From CATQGW01 sp965242565 (GTDB taxonomy: Bacteria > Chloroflexota > Dehalococcoidia > Bin125), in contig OZ251457.1 in the NCBI GenBank assembly GCA_965242565.1, positions 3,195,940-3,259,939 on the forward strand: a DNA stretch of 64,000 nucleotides, read 5' to 3'. This document shows, in pieces, positions 16,296 to 23,937 of the stretch (position 1 is the stretch's first letter; every line of letters starts with the position of its first letter). Below the pieces are notes generated by a model. The model had not been told where the DNA came from and made no database searches. It saw nothing but the letters and a program-made list of their open reading frames with translations. Position numbers and translations under genes: made by a program.

Positions 16296-16947
16296 GGGGG
16301 TGATTGTAGCCGAACTGGTGTGCGATGTGGTAATGGGTTGTGTGGTCTGGGTTGCGTTTTGGGGTTGTTCGGGGTTGTTCGGGGTTGTTCGGCCATGTTC
16401 AGGTTTGTTCGGGGTGTCGGGATGGCTTGCGGAGGGGCGTTGGCGGTGGCTCGGGGCTTTTGTACTGCGAAGGGGGTTTGGTTTGGGCCCCAGATCAAGT
16501 CTGGGGCGACGGAGGGTGAGTCTGGGGCGACAGGGGGTGAGTTGGGGGCGACGGACAAGGGAGCGGGGGCGGCGGCGGGATGGAGTGGCGCGAAGTGCGC
16601 GGCGTCTCGTGATGGTCTGCGGACGGGGGTTGGGGAGTAGGGTCGGGGCCTTTGCGCTGTGAAGGGAGTTGGGTTTGGGCCCCAGATCAAGTCTGGGGCG
16701 ACGGAGTGTGAGTCGGAGGGCGGCGGGCAGGGGCGGGGATGACGGCGGGATGGGGTGGACGGGGGCGCAGCGCGGCGTTGGTGCTGTTGACGTCGAGATA
16801 CCCCCGTTCGGGCCGGGGGCAGGCTCCGCGGCAAGCGCGGGTATGACGGAGGGGCGAGGGCGCGGGTATGACGGAGGGGCGGGAGCGCGGGCATGACGGA
16901 AGGGGGCAGGTATGACGGAGGAGTGGAGCGGGAGGGAGAGTGGCTGG
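16296..16947. repeat. 650-bp repeat array
   Basis: No gene is supported here. A decamer GGGGTTGTTC is repeated three times exactly at 16361-16390 and twice more imperfectly to 16410. Two copies of the long dispersed repeat follow, ending in the 19-bp palindrome at 16488-16506 and 16680-16698. At 16789-16850 lies the unit with CGTCGAGATACCCCCG ... GGTATGACGG, the same sequence as the inverted ends of the element at 34410-34759. Degenerate GCGGGTATGACGGAGGGG units continue in tandem to about 16935. The stop codon of the CocE-type gene follows directly. Confidence 0.8.
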
Positions 16948-18852
16948 TTAGCGGGGGAGGGGTGGATCTGTTGGGCGGCGGAAGGCGAAGCCGTCGTTGT
17001 CGTTGTTGAAGGCTCCGTTGACCGGTTCTGCGGTGGCGACCAACGCACTGTTCACGATCGGCAGCAGCAGCCGCGAGCCGCGCTCCCCGCCGATGGTGAA
17101 CGACAGCGTTGCGCTGTCGCCGATGGTCGGGACTACGAGGTTGTCGGCGTCCGCGCCCGCCAGCGTCAGCCGGAGGCGCTCGCCGGCGCGGACGCGGCAG
17201 GCGATCGGGTACAGCTCCAGCCGCACATCCATTACCGCGCCCGGCTCGACCGGCGCGAGGTCGCCCTTGCTCCAGCTGTGCCAGACCGGGCCCTCATGCC
17301 CGCCCGGATCCGCTGCCGTGCGGCGGTGCGCGAAGTTGATGAAGCCCTCCGACAGGTAGGCTGCCGAACCGTCCGCGCCGATCTGCTCCAGCGTGGCGAC
17401 GACCGCGCCGCGATCCGAATTGGTGGAGACCTCCAGCTCCAGCGCCGGCCAGCCCACGAGCTCCAGATCCGTTTCCAACGGTTCGCTGGTGAATGTCAGG
17501 CAGCGCTCGGCGCGCGCGTTCAGATCGACCGTGTTGAGGTAGAGATCGTCCACGTAGTAGCTGTGCCGCCCCATCGCGCCCAGGCTGACCTCGTGATCGA
17601 CCTCGTAGTCCACCGTCGTTCCGTCGCGCGGCTGCGCTTCGGACAGCCCGCCGGCGCTCAGCCAGTGGGCGCGGTACTGCGCCTCGGGCAGCGGCAGGCG
17701 CGGCGCGGATTTCCACTCCGTCGCGCCCGACGGCTCGCTCACGCCGAAATGCACGGGCGGCTCATCCGTCACGCCGTTCTCGACGCCCTTCAGCCAGTAG
17801 TCGAACCAGCGCAGCAGCTCGGGGTCGCCGCCCTGTCCGTGGTTCCAGGGCCCTACGATCAGCTTCTTCGGCACGCTGAGCCGGTTGAACGCATCGATCA
17901 GATAGCCGGGGAAGGTCAGGTCCCACCAGCCGGTCACGAGGTAGACGGGCACACCGCTGGCGTTAATCAGGTCGCACGAGTCTGACCAGCCGCTCGCCAC
18001 ACTATCTAGCCCGAGGCCCAGCCCGAGGTCCGAGCGGTCTCGCCGGCTCAGCAGACCGTCGTAGGACGACATCCGCGTCACGTCGCGTGGATCCATCTCG
18101 GAGAACGTCTCCACCCAGCGGTAGCTGTCCGGCGAGCGCTGCGACTCCGCCTCCTCGCGCAGCCGCGCGCCGTCGGGCCCGTCCACCGGCGCCGACGGCT
18201 CGTGTTCCGACATCCCCTTGTGCAGCCGCTCCCAGACCCGCGCAAAGCTGCTGATCGCCAGCCCGCCGTCCACGTAGCACTGCGGCAGCCCCGGATACTG
18301 CGGCGCGATGCACTTCAGCCCTTCGGGGCGGAACGCCGCGGTGAAGAACTGCATCATCCCCTCGTAGGAGATGCCGACCATCCCCACCTTGCCCGACGAC
18401 CACGGCTGCGCGCAGATCCAGTCCACCACCGCCGCCAAGTCCCGTCCCGCGAGCCAGGAGTCGCCGTATTCCGCGCCGAACGACGCGCCCGTGCCGCGAA
18501 TGTCCACCGAGACGAAGTGGTAGCCCTGATGGATCAGCTCGCGCGCGATCGGCCGCTCCTCGTACTGCGTCACCAGCTCGCCCGGCTCCATCCCCCGCAG
18601 CTGCTCCGCGTAGCGCGCCGCTGTGCCGCTCGTCTGGTCGGAGATCGCGAACGCGCGGCGGTAGGGCGTGGCGTGCAGCACGGTCGGCGCGGGATCCGTG
18701 AGCAGCGCGCCCCCGCGCGTCGGATGCAGCGCGTCGACCGCGATCCGGCAGCCGTCTTCCATCGTGACGTAGAGCGACTCCCGCGCGTAGCCGTCGGCCA
18801 CGGTCTCCGTCATTCCCTCGTAGACGCCGAGCATCGTTCGTGCTTCCGACAT
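16948..18852 (-). CDS. CocE/NonD-family hydrolase (X-Pro dipeptidyl-peptidase S15-like)
   Basis: A 634-residue protein made of an alpha/beta hydrolase domain and a C-terminal jelly-roll domain of the X-Pro peptidase C-terminal type. The nucleophile elbow is VGISYEGMM, the strand before it carries VSVDIRGTGAS, the acid is probably D in GWWDLTFPG and the histidine is in VGPWNHGQGG. Known family members hydrolyse acyl esters such as cocaine or glutaryl-cephalosporins, or release X-Pro dipeptides; the substrate here is unknown. No signal peptide is visible, so it is likely cytosolic. It is divergent from the P450 at 18950 and shares a 97-bp intergenic space with it. Confidence 0.85.
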   Translation of the reverse strand: MSEARTMLGVYEGMTETVADGYARESLYVTMEDGCRIAVDALHPTRGGALLTDPAPTVLHATPYRRAFAISDQTSGTAARYAEQLRGMEPGELVTQYEERPIARELIHQGYHFVSVDIRGTGASFGAEYGDSWLAGRDLAAVVDWICAQPWSSGKVGMVGISYEGMMQFFTAAFRPEGLKCIAPQYPGLPQCYVDGGLAISSFARVWERLHKGMSEHEPSAPVDGPDGARLREEAESQRSPDSYRWVETFSEMDPRDVTRMSSYDGLLSRRDRSDLGLGLGLDSVASGWSDSCDLINASGVPVYLVTGWWDLTFPGYLIDAFNRLSVPKKLIVGPWNHGQGGDPELLRWFDYWLKGVENGVTDEPPVHFGVSEPSGATEWKSAPRLPLPEAQYRAHWLSAGGLSEAQPRDGTTVDYEVDHEVSLGAMGRHSYYVDDLYLNTVDLNARAERCLTFTSEPLETDLELVGWPALELEVSTNSDRGAVVATLEQIGADGSAAYLSEGFINFAHRRTAADPGGHEGPVWHSWSKGDLAPVEPGAVMDVRLELYPIACRVRAGERLRLTLAGADADNLVVPTIGDSATLSFTIGGERGSRLLLPIVNSALVATAEPVNGAFNNDNDGFAFRRPTDPPLPR

Positions 18853-18949
18853 TGCACTCCCTCATCTCTCGCTGTGCGACCGCGTGCGCCGGCCGCGCCC
18901 TGCGCGCGTATCCTAGCTGCAACGACGATCGCGCGATGCGGAGGACGCC

Positions 18950-20263
18950 ATGACGATGCTGGCCAGCCGGCTCGACGATGTGGATCTGCTCTCGGTGCGG
19001 CGCTACGCCGAGCAGGGCTACCCGTGGGAGGATTGGGCGCTGCTGCGCCGCGAGGCGCCCGTCTACCGCTACGAGCGGCCCGGCGCGCCCACCTTCTGGG
19101 CGATCACCAGGTATCACGACATCCAGCGCGTCTCGCGGGATCCGCAGACGTTCAGCAGCGTCGTCAATCTGTTCGTCGCCGAGCGCGATCCCGACCAGGA
19201 GCAGCCCGGTGAGCAGCCCGGTGAGCAGCCTGGCGAGCAGGAGCGCGAGCAGGACGGCGGCGCTCCGCTCCAGCTGATGATCAACATGGATCCGCCCGAG
19301 CACGGGCAATACCGCGGGCTGGTCAACCGCCGCTTCTCCCCGCGCGGGATGCGCATGCTCGAAGATCGGATCGACGAGATCGCCGAGGACGTCGTCGATC
19401 GCGCCGCCGCCCGGCTGGTCGACGACGCGGCGCCGCGCGGACGGATCGATTTCGTGACCGAGATCGCGGCCCAGCTGCCGCTGGCGGCGATCGGCGAGCT
19501 GCTCGGCGTGCCGCGCGAGCGCTGGGACGATATGTTCCGCTGGAGCAACCAGCTGATCGGCGCGGCCGATCCGGAGTATCAGGACGGGCGCAGCGCCGGC
19601 GAGACGGCGGCCGAGGCCAATCAGAACCTGGTCGAATACTTCGCCGCGCTGGCCGAACAGAAGCGGCGCGCGCCCGGCGATGATCTGATGACCACGATCG
19701 TGCAGGCCGAGATCGACGGCGAGCCGCTGCCCGCCGCGGATGTGATCGCCTACGGCTTCCTGCTGATCGTCGCCGGCAACGAGACGACGCGGAACGCCAC
19801 CTCCGGCGGGATGCTGACGCTGATTGAGCATCCTGACCAGATGCGGCGGCTGCGCGAAGACCCGCAGCTGCTCGACAGCGCCGTCGAGGAAATCCTGCGC
19901 TGGACCTCGCCCGTCACGCACATGACGCGGCGCGCGATGCGCGACACCGAAATCGGCGGCCAGCCGATCGCCGAGGGGGACCGCGTCGTGATGTGGTACC
20001 CCTCCGCCAACCGCGACGAAGACGTCTTCCCCGACGCCGATGTGTTCGATATCGGCCGCTCGCCCAACGAGCACCTCGCCTTCGGCGGCTTCGGCGAGCA
20101 TTTCTGCCTCGGCGCGAATCTCGCGCGGCTGGAGCTGCGCTCGATCTTCCGCCACATCCTGCGGCGGATGGACGACATCCAGCTCGACGGCGAGGCGCAG
20201 CGCCTGCACTCCGGCATCGTCGGCGGAATCAAGCACCTGCCGATCACTTTTTCAGTGCGATAA
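18950..20263 (+). CDS. cytochrome P450 (with internal EQPG repeat)
   Basis: A 437-residue soluble P450 mono-oxygenase. It has the I-helix motif AGNETTRNATSG (oxygen activation), the K-helix ExxR in EEILRW, and the heme-binding loop FGGFGEHFCLGANLAR with the cysteine ligand. The AGNETTRNA motif with a TSGG follow-up is typical of bacterial CYP125/CYP142/CYP124-like steroid and terpenoid hydroxylases; the actual substrate is unknown. Between residues about 84 and 100 is a low-complexity insert EQPGEQPGEQPGEQEREQ coded by 12-bp tandem repeats, absent from the paralog next door. GGAGG precedes the start. Redox partners are not in the window. Confidence 0.9.
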   Translation: MTMLASRLDDVDLLSVRRYAEQGYPWEDWALLRREAPVYRYERPGAPTFWAITRYHDIQRVSRDPQTFSSVVNLFVAERDPDQEQPGEQPGEQPGEQEREQDGGAPLQLMINMDPPEHGQYRGLVNRRFSPRGMRMLEDRIDEIAEDVVDRAAARLVDDAAPRGRIDFVTEIAAQLPLAAIGELLGVPRERWDDMFRWSNQLIGAADPEYQDGRSAGETAAEANQNLVEYFAALAEQKRRAPGDDLMTTIVQAEIDGEPLPAADVIAYGFLLIVAGNETTRNATSGGMLTLIEHPDQMRRLREDPQLLDSAVEEILRWTSPVTHMTRRAMRDTEIGGQPIAEGDRVVMWYPSANRDEDVFPDADVFDIGRSPNEHLAFGGFGEHFCLGANLARLELRSIFRHILRRMDDIQLDGEAQRLHSGIVGGIKHLPITFSVR

Positions 20264-20296
20264 GTTCGGCGCGATACGTTTAGCGCGATACACTGG
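20255..20296 (+). repeat. three 14-bp direct repeats between the P450 genes
   Basis: Units at 20255-20268, 20269-20282 and 20283-20296 share the core GCGATA in phase; the last two read GCGCGATAC. The first unit contains the P450 stop codon. They could be a binding site for a regulator of the second P450 or slippage products. Confidence 0.5.
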
Positions 20297-20318
20297 CCTC
20301 GACGGAGGGAGGGAGTCC

Positions 20319-21596
20319 ATGACAACCCTCGCATCGAGCCTCGACGAGATCGACCTGGTCACGCCCGACCTCTGGCGCACGCGCGGCTATCCGTGGCGCG
20401 AGTGGGCGCTGCTGCGCCGCGAAGCGCCCGTCTACTGGTACGAGCGCCCTGATGTCACGCCCTTCTGGTGCATCACCAGGTACGACGACATCCAGCGCAT
20501 CTCCGGCGACCCCGAGACCTTTATCAGCAGCAAGCGGCTGGTGATCCGCAGCGGCGGTTCGGGCGACGGCGGCGCGAACGATCCGACGCTGGCGATCCCC
20601 AACCTGATCAACATGGATCCGCCCAAGCACGGCAAGTACCGCGCCGTGACCAACCGCAGCTTCTCTCCGCGCGGCATGCGCATCCTCGAAGAGCGGATCG
20701 ACGAGATTGCGGAGGATGCGATCGGGCAGGCGGCGGCGCATGTGCTCGATCCGCTCACGAAGCGGCGCGAGGCGGAGTTCGTCGCCGATGTCGCGGCCAA
20801 AATGCCGATGGCGGCGATCTGCGAAATCCTCGGCGTCGAGCGTGACGCCTGGCCCGACATCTTCCACTGGACCAACGAGTTCCTCGGCTCCGAAGACCCC
20901 GAGTACCAGCAGGGCCGCACCCGCCGCGAAACCTGGCAGTCGGGCATGCAGGGGCTGATGGGCTACTTCATCGAGCTGATGGCGAAAAAGCGCGCCGAAC
21001 CCGGCGACGACGTGATGACCACGCTCGTCCAGGCCGAAGTCGACGGCAAGCCGATGCCCGATATGGACATCCTCTCCTACGCGATCGTGCTGATCCTGGC
21101 TGGCAACGAGACGACGCGGAACGCCACTTCCGGCGGCCTGTTGGCGCTGATCGAGCATCCCGACCAGTTCGCGCGGCTGCGCGGCGACCCGTCGCTGCTG
21201 GGCGGCGCGATCGAGGAAATCCTGCGCTGGACCTCGCCTGTGATTCACTTCGCCCGCACCGCGACGAAAGATGTCGAAATTCGCGGGACCACGATCCGCG
21301 AAGGCGAATCGCTGGCGATGTGGTACCCCTCGGCCAACCGCGACGAGGATGTGTTCGACGCTCCCGACCGCTTCGACATCACGCGCTCGCCCAACGAGCA
21401 TCTCGCTTTCGGCGGCTACGGCGAGCACTACTGCCTCGGCGCGAATCTTGCGCGGCTCGAACTGCGCGCGATCTACAGCCACCTGCTCGAACGGCTCGAC
21501 GACTTCCGGCTGAGCGGCGAGGCCGAGCGTCTCAGCTCCGGACTGATCGGCGGCATCAAGCGGCTGCCGGTCACCTACGCCGTGCGCGGCGGCTGA
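20319..21596 (+). CDS. cytochrome P450 (second copy)
   Basis: A 425-residue paralog of the P450 at 18950, start ATG 20319 after GGAGGGAGG. The same motifs are intact: AGNETTRNATSGG in helix I, EEILRW (ExxR) and the heme loop FGGYGEHYCLGANLAR. In place of the EQPG insert it has a glycine-rich stretch of similar position but a different sequence. The two P450s are 55 bp apart and presumably co-transcribed. Tandem paralogs of this subfamily suggest related but distinct substrates. The downstream small orphan and enoyl-CoA hydratase follow with almost no gaps. Confidence 0.9.
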   Translation: MTTLASSLDEIDLVTPDLWRTRGYPWREWALLRREAPVYWYERPDVTPFWCITRYDDIQRISGDPETFISSKRLVIRSGGSGDGGANDPTLAIPNLINMDPPKHGKYRAVTNRSFSPRGMRILEERIDEIAEDAIGQAAAHVLDPLTKRREAEFVADVAAKMPMAAICEILGVERDAWPDIFHWTNEFLGSEDPEYQQGRTRRETWQSGMQGLMGYFIELMAKKRAEPGDDVMTTLVQAEVDGKPMPDMDILSYAIVLILAGNETTRNATSGGLLALIEHPDQFARLRGDPSLLGGAIEEILRWTSPVIHFARTATKDVEIRGTTIREGESLAMWYPSANRDEDVFDAPDRFDITRSPNEHLAFGGYGEHYCLGANLARLELRAIYSHLLERLDDFRLSGEAERLSSGLIGGIKRLPVTYAVRGG

Positions 21597-21610
21597 GGGG
21601 GAGCGGTCCG

Positions 21611-21982
21611 TTGCGCAAATCGCTGACCGGCAAAGAGCGGCGGGAGCTGTTGAGCGATGTCCGCGTCTCCAACGAACTGAGCTACATCTACCGCCGCTCG
21701 CTGCACAAAACGCTGCTGCTCGCCGACATCCCCGAAGAGGGCATTATGCAGCTGAACGACTTGCTGCGCGCGGTGATCGCCGCGCAGGTGCGGCTCAACG
21801 CCACGATCAACCAGCTGTGCGAGGAAGTGGAGCACGACGCGGTCAAAGCGCTGCTGCCCAAGGAAATCGTGCCGCTCAATGATCCCGATACGGACCCGGA
21901 AGGCGAGGAGCTGCGCAAGTGGCTGCGCGAACTCGCCGATTCGCTCGCCCCCCTGCGGGCGCGGCTGGTCGCGGAGGAATAA
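21611..21982 (+). CDS. hypothetical small helical protein
   Basis: I do not recognise this 123-residue protein. TTG at 21611 is chosen as start because GGGGGAG (21597-21603) lies seven bases upstream and no better codon fits. It is hydrophilic and helical, with RRELLSDVRVSNELSYIYRR near the start and a highly charged tail DTDPEGEELRKW. There are no cysteines or histidines suggesting a cofactor, apart from one Cys in NQLCEEVEHD. Its stop TAA overlaps the next start (TAATG), so it is translationally coupled to the enoyl-CoA hydratase. It could be a helper of the P450/hydratase operon. Confidence 0.6.
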   Translation: MRKSLTGKERRELLSDVRVSNELSYIYRRSLHKTLLLADIPEEGIMQLNDLLRAVIAAQVRLNATINQLCEEVEHDAVKALLPKEIVPLNDPDTDPEGEELRKWLRELADSLAPLRARLVAEE

Positions 21983-22767
21983 TGTCTGATTCGCCAAGTT
22001 CTGACTCGTCGGGCATCATCGAGTTGCAGGTGACCGGCGCGGTGCGCGCCGTCACGCTCAACCGCCCCGAAAAGCGCAACGCGCTCAACAGCGAGATGCT
22101 GGAGCGGCTGCACGCCGTCTTCTCCGGCGAACCCGCCGCCGAGGAGCGCGTCGCCGTGATCCGCGCCGCCGGCCCCGTCTTCTGCGCCGGGCTCGACCTG
22201 CGCGAGCGCGAAGAGGGCCTGCCCGGCGGCGAGATCTCAATTGAGCAGATGCTCGACGCGATCCAGCACTGGCCGCTGCCCGTTGTCGCGGTGGTTCAGG
22301 GCGACGCCATCGCCGGCGGCAACGAGCTTGCGCTGCACTGCGACTTCGTCGTCGCCTCCAGCGACGCGAAGTTCGGCATGTCGCTCGCCCAGATCGGTCT
22401 TGCGCCCTCCTGGTTCCTGGCCAAGAAGCTGCTCGAAACCGCCGGCCCGGTCGCCAGCCGTGAAATCCTGCTGCTCGGCGACCGCCTGCCCGCCTGGCGG
22501 ATGCACGAGCTCGGCGCCATCGCCCGCATCGCCGAACCCGACAGCCTCGACCAGGCCGCCGACGCAATCATCGACCGCCTCGCCCGCAACGCCCCGCTCT
22601 CGCTCAAGGCGATGAAGGCGCTGCTCGTCCGCGAAATGGACTTCCGCGACCACATCGAGCACGCCGACGTTGACGAGCTGGTGAACCAGGCCCGCAACTC
22701 GCAGGACGCCAAAGAGGGCATCCGCGCCCTCTTCGAGCGCCGCGACCCCCAATTCGGGGGCCGCTAG
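21982..22767 (+). CDS. enoyl-CoA hydratase/isomerase family protein
   Basis: A 261-residue crotonase-fold enzyme that hydrates or isomerises enoyl-CoA esters. The motifs are VTLNRPEKRNALN at the N-terminus, FCAGLDLRE (first oxyanion-hole region) and the GDAIAGGNELALHCDFVVAS stretch (second oxyanion hole). In the region where hydratases have the two catalytic glutamates only some acidic positions are seen, so it may be an isomerase or another crotonase activity. The 3' third of this gene is duplicated as a decayed remnant at 23763-23893, which ties it to the NYN/RNA cassettes immediately downstream. Confidence 0.85.
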   Translation: MSDSPSSDSSGIIELQVTGAVRAVTLNRPEKRNALNSEMLERLHAVFSGEPAAEERVAVIRAAGPVFCAGLDLREREEGLPGGEISIEQMLDAIQHWPLPVVAVVQGDAIAGGNELALHCDFVVASSDAKFGMSLAQIGLAPSWFLAKKLLETAGPVASREILLLGDRLPAWRMHELGAIARIAEPDSLDQAADAIIDRLARNAPLSLKAMKALLVREMDFRDHIEHADVDELVNQARNSQDAKEGIRALFERRDPQFGGR

Positions 22768-22800
22768 CTCCGCCGCGCCGCAAGCCTGCTAGGATGGAGT

Positions 22801-22893
22801 CGCGCGCTGCGGCTGAGGGCGTGCCGGCAACAAGCCCAACAGGCCGTGCAATTTACCAGTCCCGTCATCCGGCGTAGCGCACCGGAGGGCGGG
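22801..22893 (+). ncRNA. structured RNA motif, copy 1 (upstream of first NYN gene)
   Basis: A conserved sequence of about 95 nt that recurs at 23560 and 23938. It follows a TAGGAT (22790-22795) in -10 position. Elements: GCGCTG (22804-22809); stem GGGC/GCCC (22817-22820 with 22834-22837); the invariant CCAACAGGCC; then a 3' hairpin with outer stem CCCGTC/GGCGGG (22861-22866, 22888-22893) and inner CCGG/CCGG. The hairpin loop carries TAGCGC (22875-22880), which can pair with the 5' GCGCTG to make a pseudoknot. It may be a separate small RNA or the leader of the NYN mRNA. Confidence 0.6.
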
Positions 22894-22900
22894 CCCCTTT

Positions 22901-23527
22901 ATGCCCTTCTGGGGAGCGATGGTCCTGCGCGTTTCCCTCTTCATAGATTTCCAAAACGCCTACCGTGGCGCGCGTACGGCGTTTCACGACGATGAGCGAG
23001 ACCCTAGCTCCTACGGTCAGATTGCCCCTCGCAGTCTCGGCGAACTGCTTGCCGCCAGTCGGCCTCCTGGATCGTCGTCCGGTGACCGGGTCCTTCAAGA
23101 TGTGCGCGTCTATCGCGGCATGCCGCGCCTTGATGATCGGGCATACTTGCCGGCGCAGCGCCAGCACGAGCTCTGGGAGCAGAGCGGGGTGGTTGTCGTC
23201 ACCCGGCCGGTGGCCGGGCCGCTCGGAAAGACGCGCGAGAAAGGCATCGATGTCGAGCTCGCGCTCGACTTCTTCGCGGGCGCGCTCGACGGCGACTTCG
23301 ATGTAGGGATCATCTTCTCCGCCGATGCCGACATCCTGCCGGCGTTCGAGAAGGTGCTCGATCCGGACAGAAGGCTCGGCGTCGCAGTCGAGCTTGCCAC
23401 GTGGTGGAACCCGCCGGCGATGGCCCCGCGGATTGCGCGCAGCCTGCGTATTCCTCATCATCGGCTCGGCGCCTCGGACTATGAGCGGGTGCGCGATCGC
23501 CGCAACTACACCATCGCCGAGGAGTAG
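22901..23527 (+). CDS. NYN-domain protein (PIN-like nuclease fold), copy 1
   Basis: A 208-residue protein of the NYN (LabA/DUF88-like) family, a metal-dependent ribonuclease fold related to PIN domains. Acidic residues expected in the active site are present: D in LFIDFQNAY with the typical Asn, D residues in GIDVELALD, and D residues in FSADADILP. A second possible start is ATG 22919, seven residues closer to the fold; the ATG at 22901 leaves seven bases after a GGGCGGG that could bind the ribosome but is locked in the RNA hairpin. It lies directly behind structured RNA copy 1 and ahead of copy 2. Confidence 0.75.
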   Translation: MPFWGAMVLRVSLFIDFQNAYRGARTAFHDDERDPSSYGQIAPRSLGELLAASRPPGSSSGDRVLQDVRVYRGMPRLDDRAYLPAQRQHELWEQSGVVVVTRPVAGPLGKTREKGIDVELALDFFAGALDGDFDVGIIFSADADILPAFEKVLDPDRRLGVAVELATWWNPPAMAPRIARSLRIPHHRLGASDYERVRDRRNYTIAEE

Positions 23528-23559
23528 CCGCCGCGCCGCCGCCCTGATAGAATGGGAGT

Positions 23560-23659
23560 GCGCGCTGCGGATGAGGGCAAGCCGGCAGAGAGCCCAACAG
23601 GCCGTGCAAGGCGGACGCGCCACTCTCCCGTCATCCGGCTTAGCGCACCGGAGGGCGGG
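23560..23659 (+). ncRNA. structured RNA motif, copy 2
   Basis: Second copy of the motif, after a TAGAAT (23548-23553) in -10 position. It has GCGCTG at 23562-23567, stem GGGC/GCCC (23575-23578 with 23592-23595), CCAACAGGCC, outer stem CCCGTC/GGCGGG (23627-23632, 23654-23659), inner CCGG/CCGG and loop TAGCGC at 23641-23646. No intact gene follows; only a decayed NYN start and the hydratase remnant are behind it. Conservation despite the loss of the downstream gene argues for a role as an RNA in its own right, or for a recent duplication. Confidence 0.6.
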
Positions 23660-23679
23660 GCATCTTCACTGTCGCCTCG

Positions 23680-23760
23680 TGACGGAAGGGCTTCCGCGTT
23701 TGCCTCTTCTGCGCGCCTTGTCGATGCACTTCGTCCAAGAGCAGGCCTTCCAGGTTTTCC
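23680..23760 (+). pseudogene. possible decayed 5' end of an NYN gene
   Basis: Behind RNA copy 2, bases around 23680-23710 (ACGGAAGGGCTTCCGCGTTT and GCCTCTTC) align with the start region of the first NYN gene around 22915-22940 at the same distance from the RNA hairpin. The ATG is replaced by AAG and the frame is soon lost. This looks like the stump of a duplicated NYN gene. The match is short, so this is a tentative reading. Confidence 0.35.
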
Positions 23761-23762
23761 AA

Positions 23763-23893
23763 TTTCCTGGCCAAGAAGCTGCGGAGACCGCATAGCCCGG
23801 TCGCCAGCAGGAAATCCTGCTGCCCGGCGACCGACGCCAAAGAGGGCCTCCGCGTCCTCTTCAAGTGTCGCGCGCCCCATTCGGGGGTGCTAG
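23763..23893 (+). pseudogene. decayed duplicate of the 3' part of the enoyl-CoA hydratase gene
   Basis: Bases 23763-23832 match 22413-22495 of the hydratase gene (TTCCTGGCCAAGAAGCTGC and GGAAATCCTGCTG are shared with small indels). Bases 23833-23893 match the gene's last 62 bp, starting at GACGCCAAAGAGGGC and ending ATTCGGGGG then TAG. About 210 bp in between are missing and the frame is broken. It shows that the block hydratase end + RNA + NYN was once duplicated in tandem. Confidence 0.75.
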
Positions 23894-23902
23894 GGGATTT
23901 TC

Positions 23903-23931
23903 TTGACAGGACTCCGCGAGTTGTCTACAGT
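23903..23931 (+). promoter_or_regulatory. sigma70 promoter in front of RNA copy 3
   Basis: TTGACA at 23903-23908 and TACAGT at 23926-23931 with a 17-bp spacer. The predicted start, about seven bases on, coincides with the beginning of the conserved RNA (23938). The other two RNA copies have a -10-like box in the same position but no clear -35. Confidence 0.75.
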
Positions 23932-23937
23932 GGGCTT

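Noticed and set aside
15300..16640. Long glycine/valine-rich plus-strand frame of 446 codons
   Set aside because: It is the antisense shadow of the acidic orphan gene and its repeat flanks; the protein is low complexity without any recognisable domain.
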